Shown here: positions 18,692 through 27,683 of the stretch, one piece after another
Numbering within the stretch: position 1 is the stretch's first letter
How the letters are laid out: each line of letters opens with the position of its first letter
Assembly (NCBI GenBank): GCA_016722295.1
Contig: JADKGL010000013.1
Span: 13,480-77,479 of the forward strand
DNA length: 64,000 nucleotides
Source of the DNA: Saprospiraceae bacterium
GTDB lineage: Bacteria; Bacteroidota; Bacteroidia; Chitinophagales; Saprospiraceae
Reading direction: 5' to 3'
Made by a program: the position numbers and the translations under genes
Notes under the pieces: generated by a model
Database searches by the model: none
The model's input: the letters and a program-made list of their open reading frames with translations, nothing else
What the model was told of the DNA's origin: nothing

Positions 18692-19357
18692 TTATTGACC
18701 AAAAATATATCGAATGATGTTTGAACCCATTCGCAATGCTGTAATTCTTACTTCTTCTGGATCTTTGTGAACCTCACGATCTTCCCATCCATCACCTAGG
18801 TCGCATTCATAAGAATAAAAGCAAACTAATCGACCTTGCCAAATTATTCCAAAACCTTGTGGTGCTTTTTCATTATGCTTGTGGATTTTAGGTAAACCAT
18901 TCGGAAAATCAAACTTTTGATGATAAATTTGATGAGTAAAAGGCAATTCGACAAAGTCCAATTCTGGAAATACTTTTTTCATCGAAGGTCGTACAAATGG
19001 ATCCATACCATAGTTGTCATCGATATGCAGGAATCCCCCAGACTGAAGATATAATCTTAGATTTTGCGCTTCTAAATCTGTAAAGACGATGTTACCGTGA
19101 CCAGTCATGTGTACAAATGGAAAATTGAATAAATCTGCACTGCCAACTTCTACTGTAGAGTAACTTTGATCAATGGCAGTATTCAGTTCTTTATTGCAAA
19201 ATCTGATGAGATTGGTTAAAGCGGTTGGATTGGCATACCAGTCACCACCTCCTCCATATTTTAGTAAAGCGATTTTTACAGGTGCATTAGCTAAATGTAA
19301 AGCACTCAGACTAAAAGTTATTCCAAGAATTAATAGAAAACTAATTATTTTTTTCAC
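18692..19357 (-). CDS. DUF4159 domain protein, exported
   Basis: The 221-residue protein has a signal peptide (MKKIISFLLILGITFSLSA) followed by one DUF4159 domain, recognisable from ALLKYGGGGDWYANPT, FPFVHMTGHGNIVF, LQSGGFLHIDDNYG and a late YECDLGDGWED-type segment. This family is related to the ThuA/glutamine-amidotransferase-like fold, has no established reaction, and is widespread in Bacteroidota. It starts with GTG at 19357, and that start lies inside the last codons of rsmE: the two overlap by 17 bp, which indicates translational coupling in one operon. No functional link between the two is known to me. Confidence 0.85.
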   Translation of the reverse strand: MKKIISFLLILGITFSLSALHLANAPVKIALLKYGGGGDWYANPTALTNLIRFCNKELNTAIDQSYSTVEVGSADLFNFPFVHMTGHGNIVFTDLEAQNLRLYLQSGGFLHIDDNYGMDPFVRPSMKKVFPELDFVELPFTHQIYHQKFDFPNGLPKIHKHNEKAPQGFGIIWQGRLVCFYSYECDLGDGWEDREVHKDPEEVRITALRMGSNIIRYIFGQ

Positions 19358-20063
19358 TCAACATCTTTTTTTGTGATAAAATAGAACACGAAATGATCCC
19401 TGCGGTTTCTGTGCGAAGTCTAAAATTTCCCAAATCTGCATTTATAAATCCATTTGTTGTAGCTGATTTAATTTCTTCCAAAGAGAAATCTCCAGCAGGT
19501 CCAATCAAAACGACAACATCTTCATTTGGATTGTACAATTCTCCCAAATTGCCTGTATGACCATCCACACAATGGCAAATAAATTTTTGGGCTACATTAC
19601 ATTGGTCTATAAATTTCTTAAAAGGAATTATTTCTTGACAAATAGGGATGAATGCGCGATGTGTTTGTTTCGCTGCTGCAAGCATAATCTTAGCAATACG
19701 TTCTGTCTTAACTCGAGTATTTTCTGTTCGATCACATTTCAATGGAATGATCTCATGTACGCCGCACTCGACAGCTTTTTCTACAAACCATTCGAATCTA
19801 TCCATTTGTTGTGTAGGGCTAATCGCAATCTTAATCTTGGGATTTAGTTTTTCTGATTTTGTCTCAGCGATAATTTGTATAGAGGTTTGCTCTTTGAATA
19901 TTTCATCAATCCTGCCTTGAAAAATAGATCCATTAAAATCGCTAATAAGAATTTCATCACCAAGCTTGTGCCGAGTCACACGGATACAATGGTGGTGCTC
20001 TGCATTCTCTAAGAGAAAAGCTTCATCACTTAGTTTGGACCCGAGAAAAAGTTCCTTTGACAT
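19341..20063 (-). CDS. rsmE: 16S rRNA (uracil-1498-N3)-methyltransferase RsmE
   Basis: RsmE methylates U1498 of 16S rRNA. The 240-residue protein has the N-terminal PUA-like domain (ENAEHHHCIRVTRHKLGDEI) and the SPOUT-type knotted C-terminal domain. That domain shows ALSPTQ-like KIAISPTQQMDRFEWFVEKA, then ECGVHEIIPLKCDRTE, LIGPAGDFSLEEI and the closing LRTETAGI. I chose the ATG at 20063. The frame extends upstream to a GTG at 20135, but the added residues do not belong to the family. The 3' end overlaps the DUF4159 start by 17 bp. Confidence 0.94.
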   Translation of the reverse strand: MSKELFLGSKLSDEAFLLENAEHHHCIRVTRHKLGDEILISDFNGSIFQGRIDEIFKEQTSIQIIAETKSEKLNPKIKIAISPTQQMDRFEWFVEKAVECGVHEIIPLKCDRTENTRVKTERIAKIMLAAAKQTHRAFIPICQEIIPFKKFIDQCNVAQKFICHCVDGHTGNLGELYNPNEDVVVLIGPAGDFSLEEIKSATTNGFINADLGNFRLRTETAGIISCSILSQKKMLSEKNN

Positions 20064-20122
20064 GAGGAAATATAACAAGTTCTTAATAATATAGTTTTGG
20101 CAGGATTTTAATACAGTTGGGT

Positions 20123-20130
20123 TATCTTTG
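20123..20130 (+). promoter_or_regulatory. -7 promoter element (TATCTTTG) of rseP
   Basis: TATCTTTG lies 64 bp upstream of the ATG at 20195. A TTTTGG near 20094 could be the -33 element, although the spacing is a little long. Confidence 0.55.
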
Positions 20131-20194
20131 CACACTGTTTCCTTAATTGAACTAAATTTTTAGTTTATTCGTTTACAAGCGATAGTATTAAAGC

Positions 20195-21529
20195 ATGGGT
20201 AATTTTATTATGATAAGTCAGTTCATTTTGAGCTTGACGATATTGGTTGTTTTGCATGAATTTGGACATTTTTTACCAGCGCGTTGGTTCCAGACGAAGG
20301 TTGAGAAATTTTATTTGTTTTTCAATCCTTGGTTTTCACTGTTCAAAAAGAAAATAGGCGATACAGAGTGGGGAATTGGTTGGTTGCCATTAGGAGGTTA
20401 TGTGAAGATCGCTGGAATGGTCGACGAAAGTTTTGATACAGAGCAGTTAAAGTCAGAGCCACAGCCCTATGAATTTCGTTCAAAACCAGCATGGCAGCGA
20501 TTGATCATCATGCTAGGTGGAGTGACTGTGAATTTTATATTGGGGTTCTTGATCTTTGGAATGATGCTTTGGTATTATGGAAAAGAATATATCCCAACTT
20601 CTGAATTGAAATATGGTATTATCACAGATAGTTTGACCTATGAAATGGGATTCAGAGACGGCGACAAAATAATGAAGATAGGCAATACAAATTTAGAACA
20701 ATTTGATCGCTCAAAAATCATTAAAGCAATGGTATTAGATAATGTCAATACCTTGACTGTCGAGCGAAATGGTCAAATGCAAGAAATCGTTGTAGATGCA
20801 AAATACATCCAAGCACTTACGAAACCTGAAGCAAAGGAATACAGACTGTGGAGTATACCTGTTCCGACACAGGTAGCAAAAGTAGCTCCCGGAATGCCTG
20901 CTGAGAAAGCTGGAATAAAAGCGGAGGATCGAATTTATAGCATAGATGGGATGAATGTGACATATATGCATGAGATTCATAAAATCATGGCAAATAAGAA
21001 GAATACAGCTGTTGTGCTTGGTGTAATTCGAGGTGCAGATAGTCTATCCATCAATTTGACAAGTAATGAAAAAGGTCAGATTGGATTTGATAACAAACCA
21101 TTCAGCGAATATTACACCACAAAGAAAGAAGAATTCAGCCTAATGGAAGCTTTTCCTAAAGGTATTGCAATGGGTTGGGACGTATTGTCGAATTATGTGA
21201 AGAGTATCAAACAAATGTTCACTGGAAAAGTGAAAGCAAAGGATTCCTTAGGAGGTTTTGCTTCAATAGCGAATATGTTTGAAAAAACTTGGGATTGGGA
21301 ATCATTTTGGAGAATGACTGCTGTCCTTTCGATCATCTTAGGATTTATGAATTTACTCCCTATCCCTGCATTGGATGGAGGATATGTGATGTTTCTTTTA
21401 GCTGAAGTGGTTTCTGGTAAAAAAATAGACGATAAAATCATTGAGAAAGCTACCATGGTAGGATTTTTCTTACTCTTAGGATTAATGATTTTTGCAAATG
21501 GTATGGATGTGATTCGCGCTTGGTTTTAA
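20195..21529 (+). CDS. rseP: RIP metalloprotease RseP (site-2 protease)
   Basis: RseP cleaves membrane proteins within the bilayer, typically anti-sigma factors or leftover signal peptides. The 444-residue protein has the zinc motif HEFGH at residues 21-25 inside the first membrane span. A PDZ domain lies at about 210-285 (VAPGMPAEKAGIKAEDRIYSI). The second metal-binding motif is the segment MNLLPIPALDGG near residue 395, and a final membrane span follows. The start is the ATG at 20195; an ATG at 20210 is possible. hscB follows after 18 bp and is likely on the same transcript. An ECF sigma factor is encoded at 3226, but no link between the two is evident. Confidence 0.95.
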   Translation: MGNFIMISQFILSLTILVVLHEFGHFLPARWFQTKVEKFYLFFNPWFSLFKKKIGDTEWGIGWLPLGGYVKIAGMVDESFDTEQLKSEPQPYEFRSKPAWQRLIIMLGGVTVNFILGFLIFGMMLWYYGKEYIPTSELKYGIITDSLTYEMGFRDGDKIMKIGNTNLEQFDRSKIIKAMVLDNVNTLTVERNGQMQEIVVDAKYIQALTKPEAKEYRLWSIPVPTQVAKVAPGMPAEKAGIKAEDRIYSIDGMNVTYMHEIHKIMANKKNTAVVLGVIRGADSLSINLTSNEKGQIGFDNKPFSEYYTTKKEEFSLMEAFPKGIAMGWDVLSNYVKSIKQMFTGKVKAKDSLGGFASIANMFEKTWDWESFWRMTAVLSIILGFMNLLPIPALDGGYVMFLLAEVVSGKKIDDKIIEKATMVGFFLLLGLMIFANGMDVIRAWF

Positions 21530-21547
21530 AATAATTTATTATTACGG

Positions 21548-22051
21548 ATGATCAATTATTTTGAATACTTTGGATTGCCTTGCCAATATTCGATTGACGA
21601 ATCACTACTCAGAAAGTTATTCTATAAAAAAAGTATGCAAGTGCATCCCGATCAACAAGAGAGCGATGACAATCACGATGAAGCAAGTGTAAACAATGAA
21701 GCTTATCGCATATTAAGTGACAAACATTTGCGATTGAAACATATTGTGGAAATTCACACAGGCACCATTGATGAGCATACTGAAAAATTGAATCCAGAAT
21801 TTCTTATGGAAATGATGGATCTCCATGAAGAAATTGAAAATGCAGAGTCTGTTGATGAAGTCAATGTACTTACTACTAAGATAAATGATTTGATTAGCAG
21901 TGAAACAGAATCTTATAATAATGCAATACAAGCTTTTGACGAAGGTAATCAAAGTGAGACTGTGATCTTTTCGTTGAGAGAATTATATTTCAAAGAGAAA
22001 TATTTTCGTCGAATGTTGCAATATTTGAATCGAGAGGATAGGGAAATGTGA
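21548..22051 (+). CDS. hscB: Fe-S cluster assembly co-chaperone HscB
   Basis: HscB is the J-domain partner of HscA and helps pass iron-sulfur clusters from the IscU scaffold. The 167-residue protein starts with the J domain, including HPD at residues 33-35 and NNEAYRILSD. A C-terminal helical region with LNPEFLMEMMDLHEEIENA follows, which is characteristic of HscB rather than DnaJ. Length is normal for the family. The gene is 18 bp downstream of rseP. No other Isc genes are in the window. Confidence 0.92.
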   Translation: MINYFEYFGLPCQYSIDESLLRKLFYKKSMQVHPDQQESDDNHDEASVNNEAYRILSDKHLRLKHIVEIHTGTIDEHTEKLNPEFLMEMMDLHEEIENAESVDEVNVLTTKINDLISSETESYNNAIQAFDEGNQSETVIFSLRELYFKEKYFRRMLQYLNREDREM

Positions 22052-22196
22052 TGAAATAAATCAATGATTTTGTTTTACCACAGAGTTTATTACACAGAGT
22101 TCCACAGCTTAGTATTGTGAACGAGTTTTGCAACTATTCACTATTAGCTTTTCACTATTAACTTTCTGCTTTCTACTTTCTACTTTTCGCTTCCCA
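22052..22196. repeat. Low-complexity spacer with short degenerate repeats
   Basis: Between convergent genes is a run of related short units such as CACAGAGTT, twice near 22080-22105. A pyrimidine-rich stretch near 22135-22195 repeats CTATTCACTATTAG, TTCACTATTAAC and TTTCTACTTTCTAC. It resembles low-complexity intergenic filler rather than a coding or structured element. Confidence 0.4.
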
Positions 22197-24626
22197 CTAA
22201 TTCTCAACTCGCTTACTTTCTGATTCTATTCCTGAATTTCGTTTGCGAGATTTGATACTTTTATTTCCTAGATCATAGCTTAAGCTTATTGTCGCTTTAC
22301 GGCTATCATAATTGCCATAGCCTTTACCATACAACCCACCAAAATCTGAATAGCCACTCCATCCAGACGAAAAAGTTAGGTCATCAGCAGTAAGTCTTAC
22401 ATTCAATTTGTCTTTCAAGAATTTTCGCTGAACACCTACATTAATACTGTGCGTTGGTTCGTACAAAAATACACCACCCCAAACACCAGGTCCTGAATAA
22501 TATCCAGATAGTTCTGCCTTCCATTTTTTGCCTAAAGAGAATGTATGCTGTTGGTATAAAGTATAACTTCCTGCTTGAATATCAACTTTGCCTGCTGCAC
22601 CATAGTCTGCTTGATTGTCTGTATAAGATAGACTTAGATTGCTGTACATATTCCACCATTTGGTTATATCGTAAGGACATGATGCGTTAAAATTGTATAA
22701 ACTTTGTGTCGCGAGATTATCCCAATTGATGAAACTTGCTTTTGGATTCTCGACATCTGCTCCAATCAATCTCGTGATCTGATCAGTGGTGAGGCTATAT
22801 CCTACACTAAATGAATACATATGTTTTAGCGTATAACTCAACTCAATATTATTGACAATTTCAGGTTTGAGTAATTTATTACCCTGCATAAATGAGAGTT
22901 CGCTCAACTGTTCTTTGAATGGATTTAAGACATTATAATTCGGACGATTGATTCTACGGCTATAGTTCAAGCCAAAAGAATGTTCGGGTTTAAAATTAAA
23001 ACTTAGACCTAATGAAGGAAAAAACTTCAAATAATTGAATTTTACTGGTTCTTCTTCAAGCTCTGGTAAAAAAGCAGTAAGATCACCTGTAGCATCGGTT
23101 TGTTCAGCACGAAGACCTGAGGTTAGACCCCACTTTTTTGTGAGCATTTTAGAATAATTGATGTAAGCTGCATAGACATTTTCTCTATAGTCGAAGAAAT
23201 TAGATCGATGATTGTTTTGAACTGGAATTTGATTTAGTATATTGGAAAATAAAAATTTATTTTCTGTACGTACTTGACTCAATTTTATTCCAGCGCCTAA
23301 TTTTCCTATTTTTGAAGGAAATTCAGAATCTAACTTTATTGAACTGATTTGAATATTATTAGCGGTATTGTATTTATTTGCATTGCTACTCGCAAGAACA
23401 TTATTGTTCGTATCAAAATAGATATTTGGTTGATAATAATTTCCTTTGTTGTCAAATTGACCATAATCTGCATCTATGCTTATTGATTTTTCTTTAGTCC
23501 TCCACGCATAATTGACATTGTATGTAGCATGTCTTCTATTGACATCGGATCTGTTATTTGCAATCAATGAACTATCTATTTTTTCAGCAGTAGAAGTGTT
23601 TGAAATTAATGTTTTGTTGTCTTGAAATTGATCTGCATTGTTTTGATTCAAATTGACTAAAAAGCCGATAGTATGGTTTGCATTGATGAAGTAATCTAGA
23701 CCTATTTTTTCACTTACATTTTGGAAATCTGAAATAGAATTATTAGATTCGTCGAGTAAAAAATTATTCTGATAATTTTTGAATACAAGTTCATTCCATC
23801 TTGTACCTGTTCTCAATCCAAATGTACCAAATAGATTGTATTTTTTTTGTCGATAATTGAAGATGGCATTGCCATTGCCAATTCCATATTTTCCTTGAGA
23901 GTAACTTGAAGAAATTGTCGCATTAAATCCTACGTTTTTATCTTTTTTAAGTCGAATGTCAATGATTCCTGCATTGCCTTGGGCTTCATATTTCGCCCCT
24001 GGACTTGTGATGATCTCTATCCTGTCGATTTGTTCTGCACTAATATTTTGTAAATAATTTGAGAGTTCATCTCCAGCCAAAGGCACTCGTTTCCCATCTA
24101 CATAAACTAAGACACCAGATCGACCCATTACAGAAATATTATTGTTGTTGTCCAACGTAACTCGCGGTGCTTTTCTCAGTAGATTCAAACCATTTTCACC
24201 AACCGAATTAATTGTGCCTTGTACGTTGAAAATTGTGCGATCTGATTTGACTTCTAGAATTGTTCGTTTTGCATTTACTTGAACTTCATCTATTTTATGA
24301 TTATTGTCCATCATTGTGATAGAAGGTAGTTTTGTATCATTGTTGGAATGGTCAAAAATTTTGGATTGTGATGTTTTCATCCCTACAAAGTATGATTCGA
24401 CGAAGTAGCTTCCTTTAGCAATTTGTCTAAAAAAGAAATTTCCAGTATTGTCGCTCATTTCTACTTTGATGAGACTACTATCTTTCGCAGATTTTAGAAG
24501 AACAGTAGCGGAAGGAATTCCATTCTGAGTATTATCCTGTATCGAACCAACAATATTGGCATTATTTTGAGCATTGATTACTAAAACGCCAAAAGTCATG
24601 AATGTAGAAAAAAATATTTTGAGCAT
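22197..24626 (-). CDS. Outer-membrane beta-barrel protein, TonB-receptor-like with carboxypeptidase-regulatory-like domain
   Basis: The 809-residue protein has a signal peptide and then a carboxypeptidase-regulatory-like (CarboxypepD_reg) domain at about residues 20-95. A plug-like region follows with VQVNAKR, the segment ending VYVDGKRVPL and RIEIITSPGAKYEAQGNAGIIDI. A long beta barrel makes up the rest. This layout fits the outer membrane beta-barrel family close to TonB-dependent receptors; I do not see a clear TonB box. The substrate is unknown. I chose the ATG at 24626 because the frame only continues to a TTG at 24653. The gene is divergent from the hydrolase gene at 24779 and stands alone. 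Confidence 0.85.
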   Translation of the reverse strand: MLKIFFSTFMTFGVLVINAQNNANIVGSIQDNTQNGIPSATVLLKSAKDSSLIKVEMSDNTGNFFFRQIAKGSYFVESYFVGMKTSQSKIFDHSNNDTKLPSITMMDNNHKIDEVQVNAKRTILEVKSDRTIFNVQGTINSVGENGLNLLRKAPRVTLDNNNNISVMGRSGVLVYVDGKRVPLAGDELSNYLQNISAEQIDRIEIITSPGAKYEAQGNAGIIDIRLKKDKNVGFNATISSSYSQGKYGIGNGNAIFNYRQKKYNLFGTFGLRTGTRWNELVFKNYQNNFLLDESNNSISDFQNVSEKIGLDYFINANHTIGFLVNLNQNNADQFQDNKTLISNTSTAEKIDSSLIANNRSDVNRRHATYNVNYAWRTKEKSISIDADYGQFDNKGNYYQPNIYFDTNNNVLASSNANKYNTANNIQISSIKLDSEFPSKIGKLGAGIKLSQVRTENKFLFSNILNQIPVQNNHRSNFFDYRENVYAAYINYSKMLTKKWGLTSGLRAEQTDATGDLTAFLPELEEEPVKFNYLKFFPSLGLSFNFKPEHSFGLNYSRRINRPNYNVLNPFKEQLSELSFMQGNKLLKPEIVNNIELSYTLKHMYSFSVGYSLTTDQITRLIGADVENPKASFINWDNLATQSLYNFNASCPYDITKWWNMYSNLSLSYTDNQADYGAAGKVDIQAGSYTLYQQHTFSLGKKWKAELSGYYSGPGVWGGVFLYEPTHSINVGVQRKFLKDKLNVRLTADDLTFSSGWSGYSDFGGLYGKGYGNYDSRKATISLSYDLGNKSIKSRKRNSGIESESKRVEN

Positions 24627-24778
24627 AAAAATTAAAATAAACGCAAAAGTCAATGAATCATATCTTATATTTTACTTTTTTAGATAAAATTGTAAAAATT
24701 GTAGATAAAATGATTGTTTACGAATTGATTTGTCCATTCCGTATGATTTATATTATCTTGCCATTTAAATTGTATAAT

Positions 24779-25813
24779 ATGAATATTAGTATAGGTTTTT
24801 CAACTTTGAAATTTTTTATTATATCCCTGTTTGTTTTTTCATCATGCCAAACAACAGAACCTAAAAAAGTAGTCGACACCAATTATTTTGAATCGAGAGA
24901 GATAGGTGTGAGGACAGGAGGTATTAAAATGATTCCTATACAATCAGATTCCTTTACATTTACTATTTGGACAAAAACAATAGGTCATAATGCGAAAGCA
25001 AGAGTATTATTGCTCAATGGAGGACCTGGGGCGACTCATGAATATTTTGAATGCTTTGAGAGTTTTTTGCCAAAAGAGAATATTGAATTTATTTATTATG
25101 ATCAATTAGGTTGTGGTAATTCTGACAATCCCAAAGATACTGCCATGTGGGATCTCAATCGATATGTTGAGGAAGTTGAGCAAGTGCGTATAGCGTTAGG
25201 CTTGGATCAAAGTAATTTCTACTTGCTAGGCCATTCTTGGGGAGGAATCTTAGCCATGCAGTATAGTTTAAAATATCAACAGCATCTAAAAGGATTGATT
25301 ATTTCAAATATGATGTCAGATGCAGTAGCATATGATAACTATGCAGATGAAGTATTGTCAAAACAAATGGATCCTGTCATATTAACTAAAGTTCGTGCAA
25401 TAGAAGCCAAAAAAGACTATCAGAATACAGAATACATGGAATTGTTGATGGCACATTTTTATACAAAGCACATTCTGCGGATGCCATTGGATCAATGGCC
25501 AGAGCCAGTTAATAGATCGTTTTCTAAAATCAATCAGTCGCTTTATGTCACTATGCAAGGTCCTAGTGAATTTGGTCTTTCGGGAAAGTTAGAAAACTGG
25601 AATGTATTCGATAAATTAAAGACGATAACTATACCTACCTTAGTGATTGGTGCAAAGAATGATACGATGGATCCGCTCCATATGGAAAAAATGTCAAAGG
25701 AAATTTCGAAGGGAGAATATTTGTATTGCCCAAATGGAAGCCATATGTGTATGTATGATGATCAAGAAATATATTTTAAAGGTTTGATTCAATTTTTGAA
25801 AAAAACTATGTAA
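24779..25813 (+). CDS. Proline iminopeptidase-family alpha/beta hydrolase, lipoprotein
   Basis: The 344-residue protein is an alpha/beta hydrolase resembling proline iminopeptidases, which remove N-terminal proline from peptides. Visible motifs are the oxyanion segment LLNGGPGATHEYF, YYDQLGCGNSD, the nucleophile elbow GHSWGG, the acid in GAKNDTMD and the catalytic histidine in NGSHM. The N terminus from the ATG at 24779 has a lipoprotein signal ending FVFSSC, so it should be a lipid-anchored envelope protein. The frame runs up to a TTG at 24653, but those residues are not signal-like. The true substrate is not established. Confidence 0.88.
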   Translation: MNISIGFSTLKFFIISLFVFSSCQTTEPKKVVDTNYFESREIGVRTGGIKMIPIQSDSFTFTIWTKTIGHNAKARVLLLNGGPGATHEYFECFESFLPKENIEFIYYDQLGCGNSDNPKDTAMWDLNRYVEEVEQVRIALGLDQSNFYLLGHSWGGILAMQYSLKYQQHLKGLIISNMMSDAVAYDNYADEVLSKQMDPVILTKVRAIEAKKDYQNTEYMELLMAHFYTKHILRMPLDQWPEPVNRSFSKINQSLYVTMQGPSEFGLSGKLENWNVFDKLKTITIPTLVIGAKNDTMDPLHMEKMSKEISKGEYLYCPNGSHMCMYDDQEIYFKGLIQFLKKTM

Positions 25814-25919
25814 AGTTTGTTGAGTTGTATAGTGTTATGGCTAATTTTACTATAAATTTTAGCATTAAGTTAACAAACAAAACGCCTAAGATTGCGTTTA
25901 GACATTGATTTTTAAATAG

Positions 25920-27107
25920 ATGTTTCGAAGTTTTTCTATAATAGTTTGTTTCTTGATTTTGAGTAATGTGATTACATCACAGGAGCAAATATTCATATCC
26001 AATGGATCTTTTGAAGGAGAGCCAAATTGCTGTCGCACTCCTGAAGGCTGGAGAAATTGTGGGCATGTCACAGAAACTCCTCCCGATATTCAACCAGCAT
26101 TAAATGAGAGAAATGAGCCTTTTTTCGGTATAACCAAAAAAGCTTATCTAGGAAACACTTATGTAGGAATGGTAGTGCGATCCAATGAAACTAATGAAAG
26201 AATTGGTCAAAAATTATTATCTCCATTAATTGCGAATACTTGTTATAGTTTCTCTATTTATTTAACAAAGTCAGAAGTCTATTTGAGTGCAACTCAAAAT
26301 AATCCACAGGCCTTAGAGCAGTACACTACGCCAGTAGTGCTCAGAGTGTGGGGAGGAGAAGCCTATTGCAATCAAAAGGAATTACTGTATGAGACAGAAG
26401 CCATTTCTAATATAGAATGGAAAAAATATGATATCGAATTCAAGCCAAAATTTACGCATACTTATATTGAATTAGAAGCTTATTATAAAACGCCAGTTTT
26501 ATTTCCATACAATGGAAATGTCCTACTGGATAATATGTCTCATATTAAGGTCATTCCTTGTCCAAACACCAAGGAATATGCTGCATATGTAAAAGAGAAG
26601 AAAGCGAAGGATGCAAAAGAATTGAAGGAAAAGAAAAGAGACACGGTAGCTGTAGCAACAAAACCAATCCAAAATTCTGTACCTAAATCAAAAAATGAAT
26701 CAACTGCCTCAAATGATAAAATCTTAAAGGAATTGGAGATCAAGAAAATTAAAGTAGGGCAGACCATAAAAATTGAAAAGCTATATTTCAAAGCGGACAG
26801 TACAAATTTTAATGCGGAGTCACTGCCTGTATTGGATGAGTTGTTTGATTTTTTATATAAAAATAGAACAGTTCGAGTTGAAGTTGGAGGACATACCAAC
26901 AACACACCTTCCACTGCATATTGCGACAGATTGTCTTCGCAACGGGCAAAATCAGTAAAAGATTATTTAATTGGAAAAGGTATCGATTCCACCCGGATAA
27001 CGTACAAAGGTTATGGTAAAAGAAATCCGATAGCGGGAAATTCTACAAAAGAAGGAAAGCAATTAAATCAACGTGTTGAGATAAAAATTCTCTCTCTAGA
27101 GGGCTAA
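25920..27107 (+). CDS. OmpA-family protein with N-terminal jelly-roll-like domain
   Basis: The 395-residue protein starts with a signal peptide (MFRSFSIIVCFLILSNVITS). Residues 24-220 begin with ISNGSFEG and GWRNCG and end with LLDNMSHIKV, like carbohydrate-binding or galactose-binding beta-sandwich domains; the sugar-binding idea is inference. A charged Lys-rich linker (about 222-270) follows. A C-terminal OmpA peptidoglycan-binding domain runs from about 285 (LYFKADSTNFN, VEVGGHTNN, LSSQRAKSVKDYL, NQRVEI). It is probably in the outer membrane and tied to peptidoglycan. A second, shorter OmpA protein follows after 34 bp, so the two are likely one transcript. Confidence 0.88.
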   Translation: MFRSFSIIVCFLILSNVITSQEQIFISNGSFEGEPNCCRTPEGWRNCGHVTETPPDIQPALNERNEPFFGITKKAYLGNTYVGMVVRSNETNERIGQKLLSPLIANTCYSFSIYLTKSEVYLSATQNNPQALEQYTTPVVLRVWGGEAYCNQKELLYETEAISNIEWKKYDIEFKPKFTHTYIELEAYYKTPVLFPYNGNVLLDNMSHIKVIPCPNTKEYAAYVKEKKAKDAKELKEKKRDTVAVATKPIQNSVPKSKNESTASNDKILKELEIKKIKVGQTIKIEKLYFKADSTNFNAESLPVLDELFDFLYKNRTVRVEVGGHTNNTPSTAYCDRLSSQRAKSVKDYLIGKGIDSTRITYKGYGKRNPIAGNSTKEGKQLNQRVEIKILSLEG

Positions 27108-27141
27108 CTAAATTTGGCATCATATTTGATATTTTTATAAT

Positions 27142-27624
27142 ATGATGGTTCCAAATTTTAAACTCTATTTTCTAATTATTTATCTATTTCCATTATTTCT
27201 AGCAGCACAGACTGGTGAAACAAGAGCAAGTATTTTTGAAACTGCACATTATGTAACTAACGATAAATCAGCTGTGCAAATGGTGCGATTTGATGCAATC
27301 TATTTTGAAAGCGATTCCATCAGTGTACAGCAGAAATATTGGTCTAGTTTGGATTATTTAATTCATTGGCTAAAAAGCAATTCAGATACACAGATAGAAT
27401 TGCATGGGCATACAAATGGAATACCATCATATAATTATTGTAAAAATTTAGGTAAAAAAAGAGCTGAATCTGTAAAGGAATATCTTGTTAAAAAGGGAAT
27501 ACCATCAGCGCAAATTATTTGTAAGTCTCAAGGCAAAAGCAAGCAACTGGTCAAAAGTAATGCGAAGAAAATAAAGCATTGGAATCAGCGAGTAGAGATT
27601 AAGATCGCTGGATTGAGCGCATAA
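27142..27624 (+). CDS. Small OmpA-like domain protein
   Basis: The 160-residue protein is a signal peptide followed by one OmpA-like peptidoglycan-binding domain: FDAIYFESDSISV, IELHGHTNGIPSYNYC, LGKKRAESVKEYLVKKGI and NQRVEIKI. Its core resembles the C-terminal domain of the preceding gene, including the SYNYC/TAYC-type segment after HTN, so the pair probably arose by duplication and loss of the N-terminal domain. It is periplasmic and likely co-transcribed with the gene ending at 27107. Confidence 0.85.
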   Translation: MMVPNFKLYFLIIYLFPLFLAAQTGETRASIFETAHYVTNDKSAVQMVRFDAIYFESDSISVQQKYWSSLDYLIHWLKSNSDTQIELHGHTNGIPSYNYCKNLGKKRAESVKEYLVKKGIPSAQIICKSQGKSKQLVKSNAKKIKHWNQRVEIKIAGLSA

Positions 27625-27683
27625 ATGAATATTGATTTTCCAGATACAGACTTTGTTATTATTTACAAAATTGAATAGTAGAT

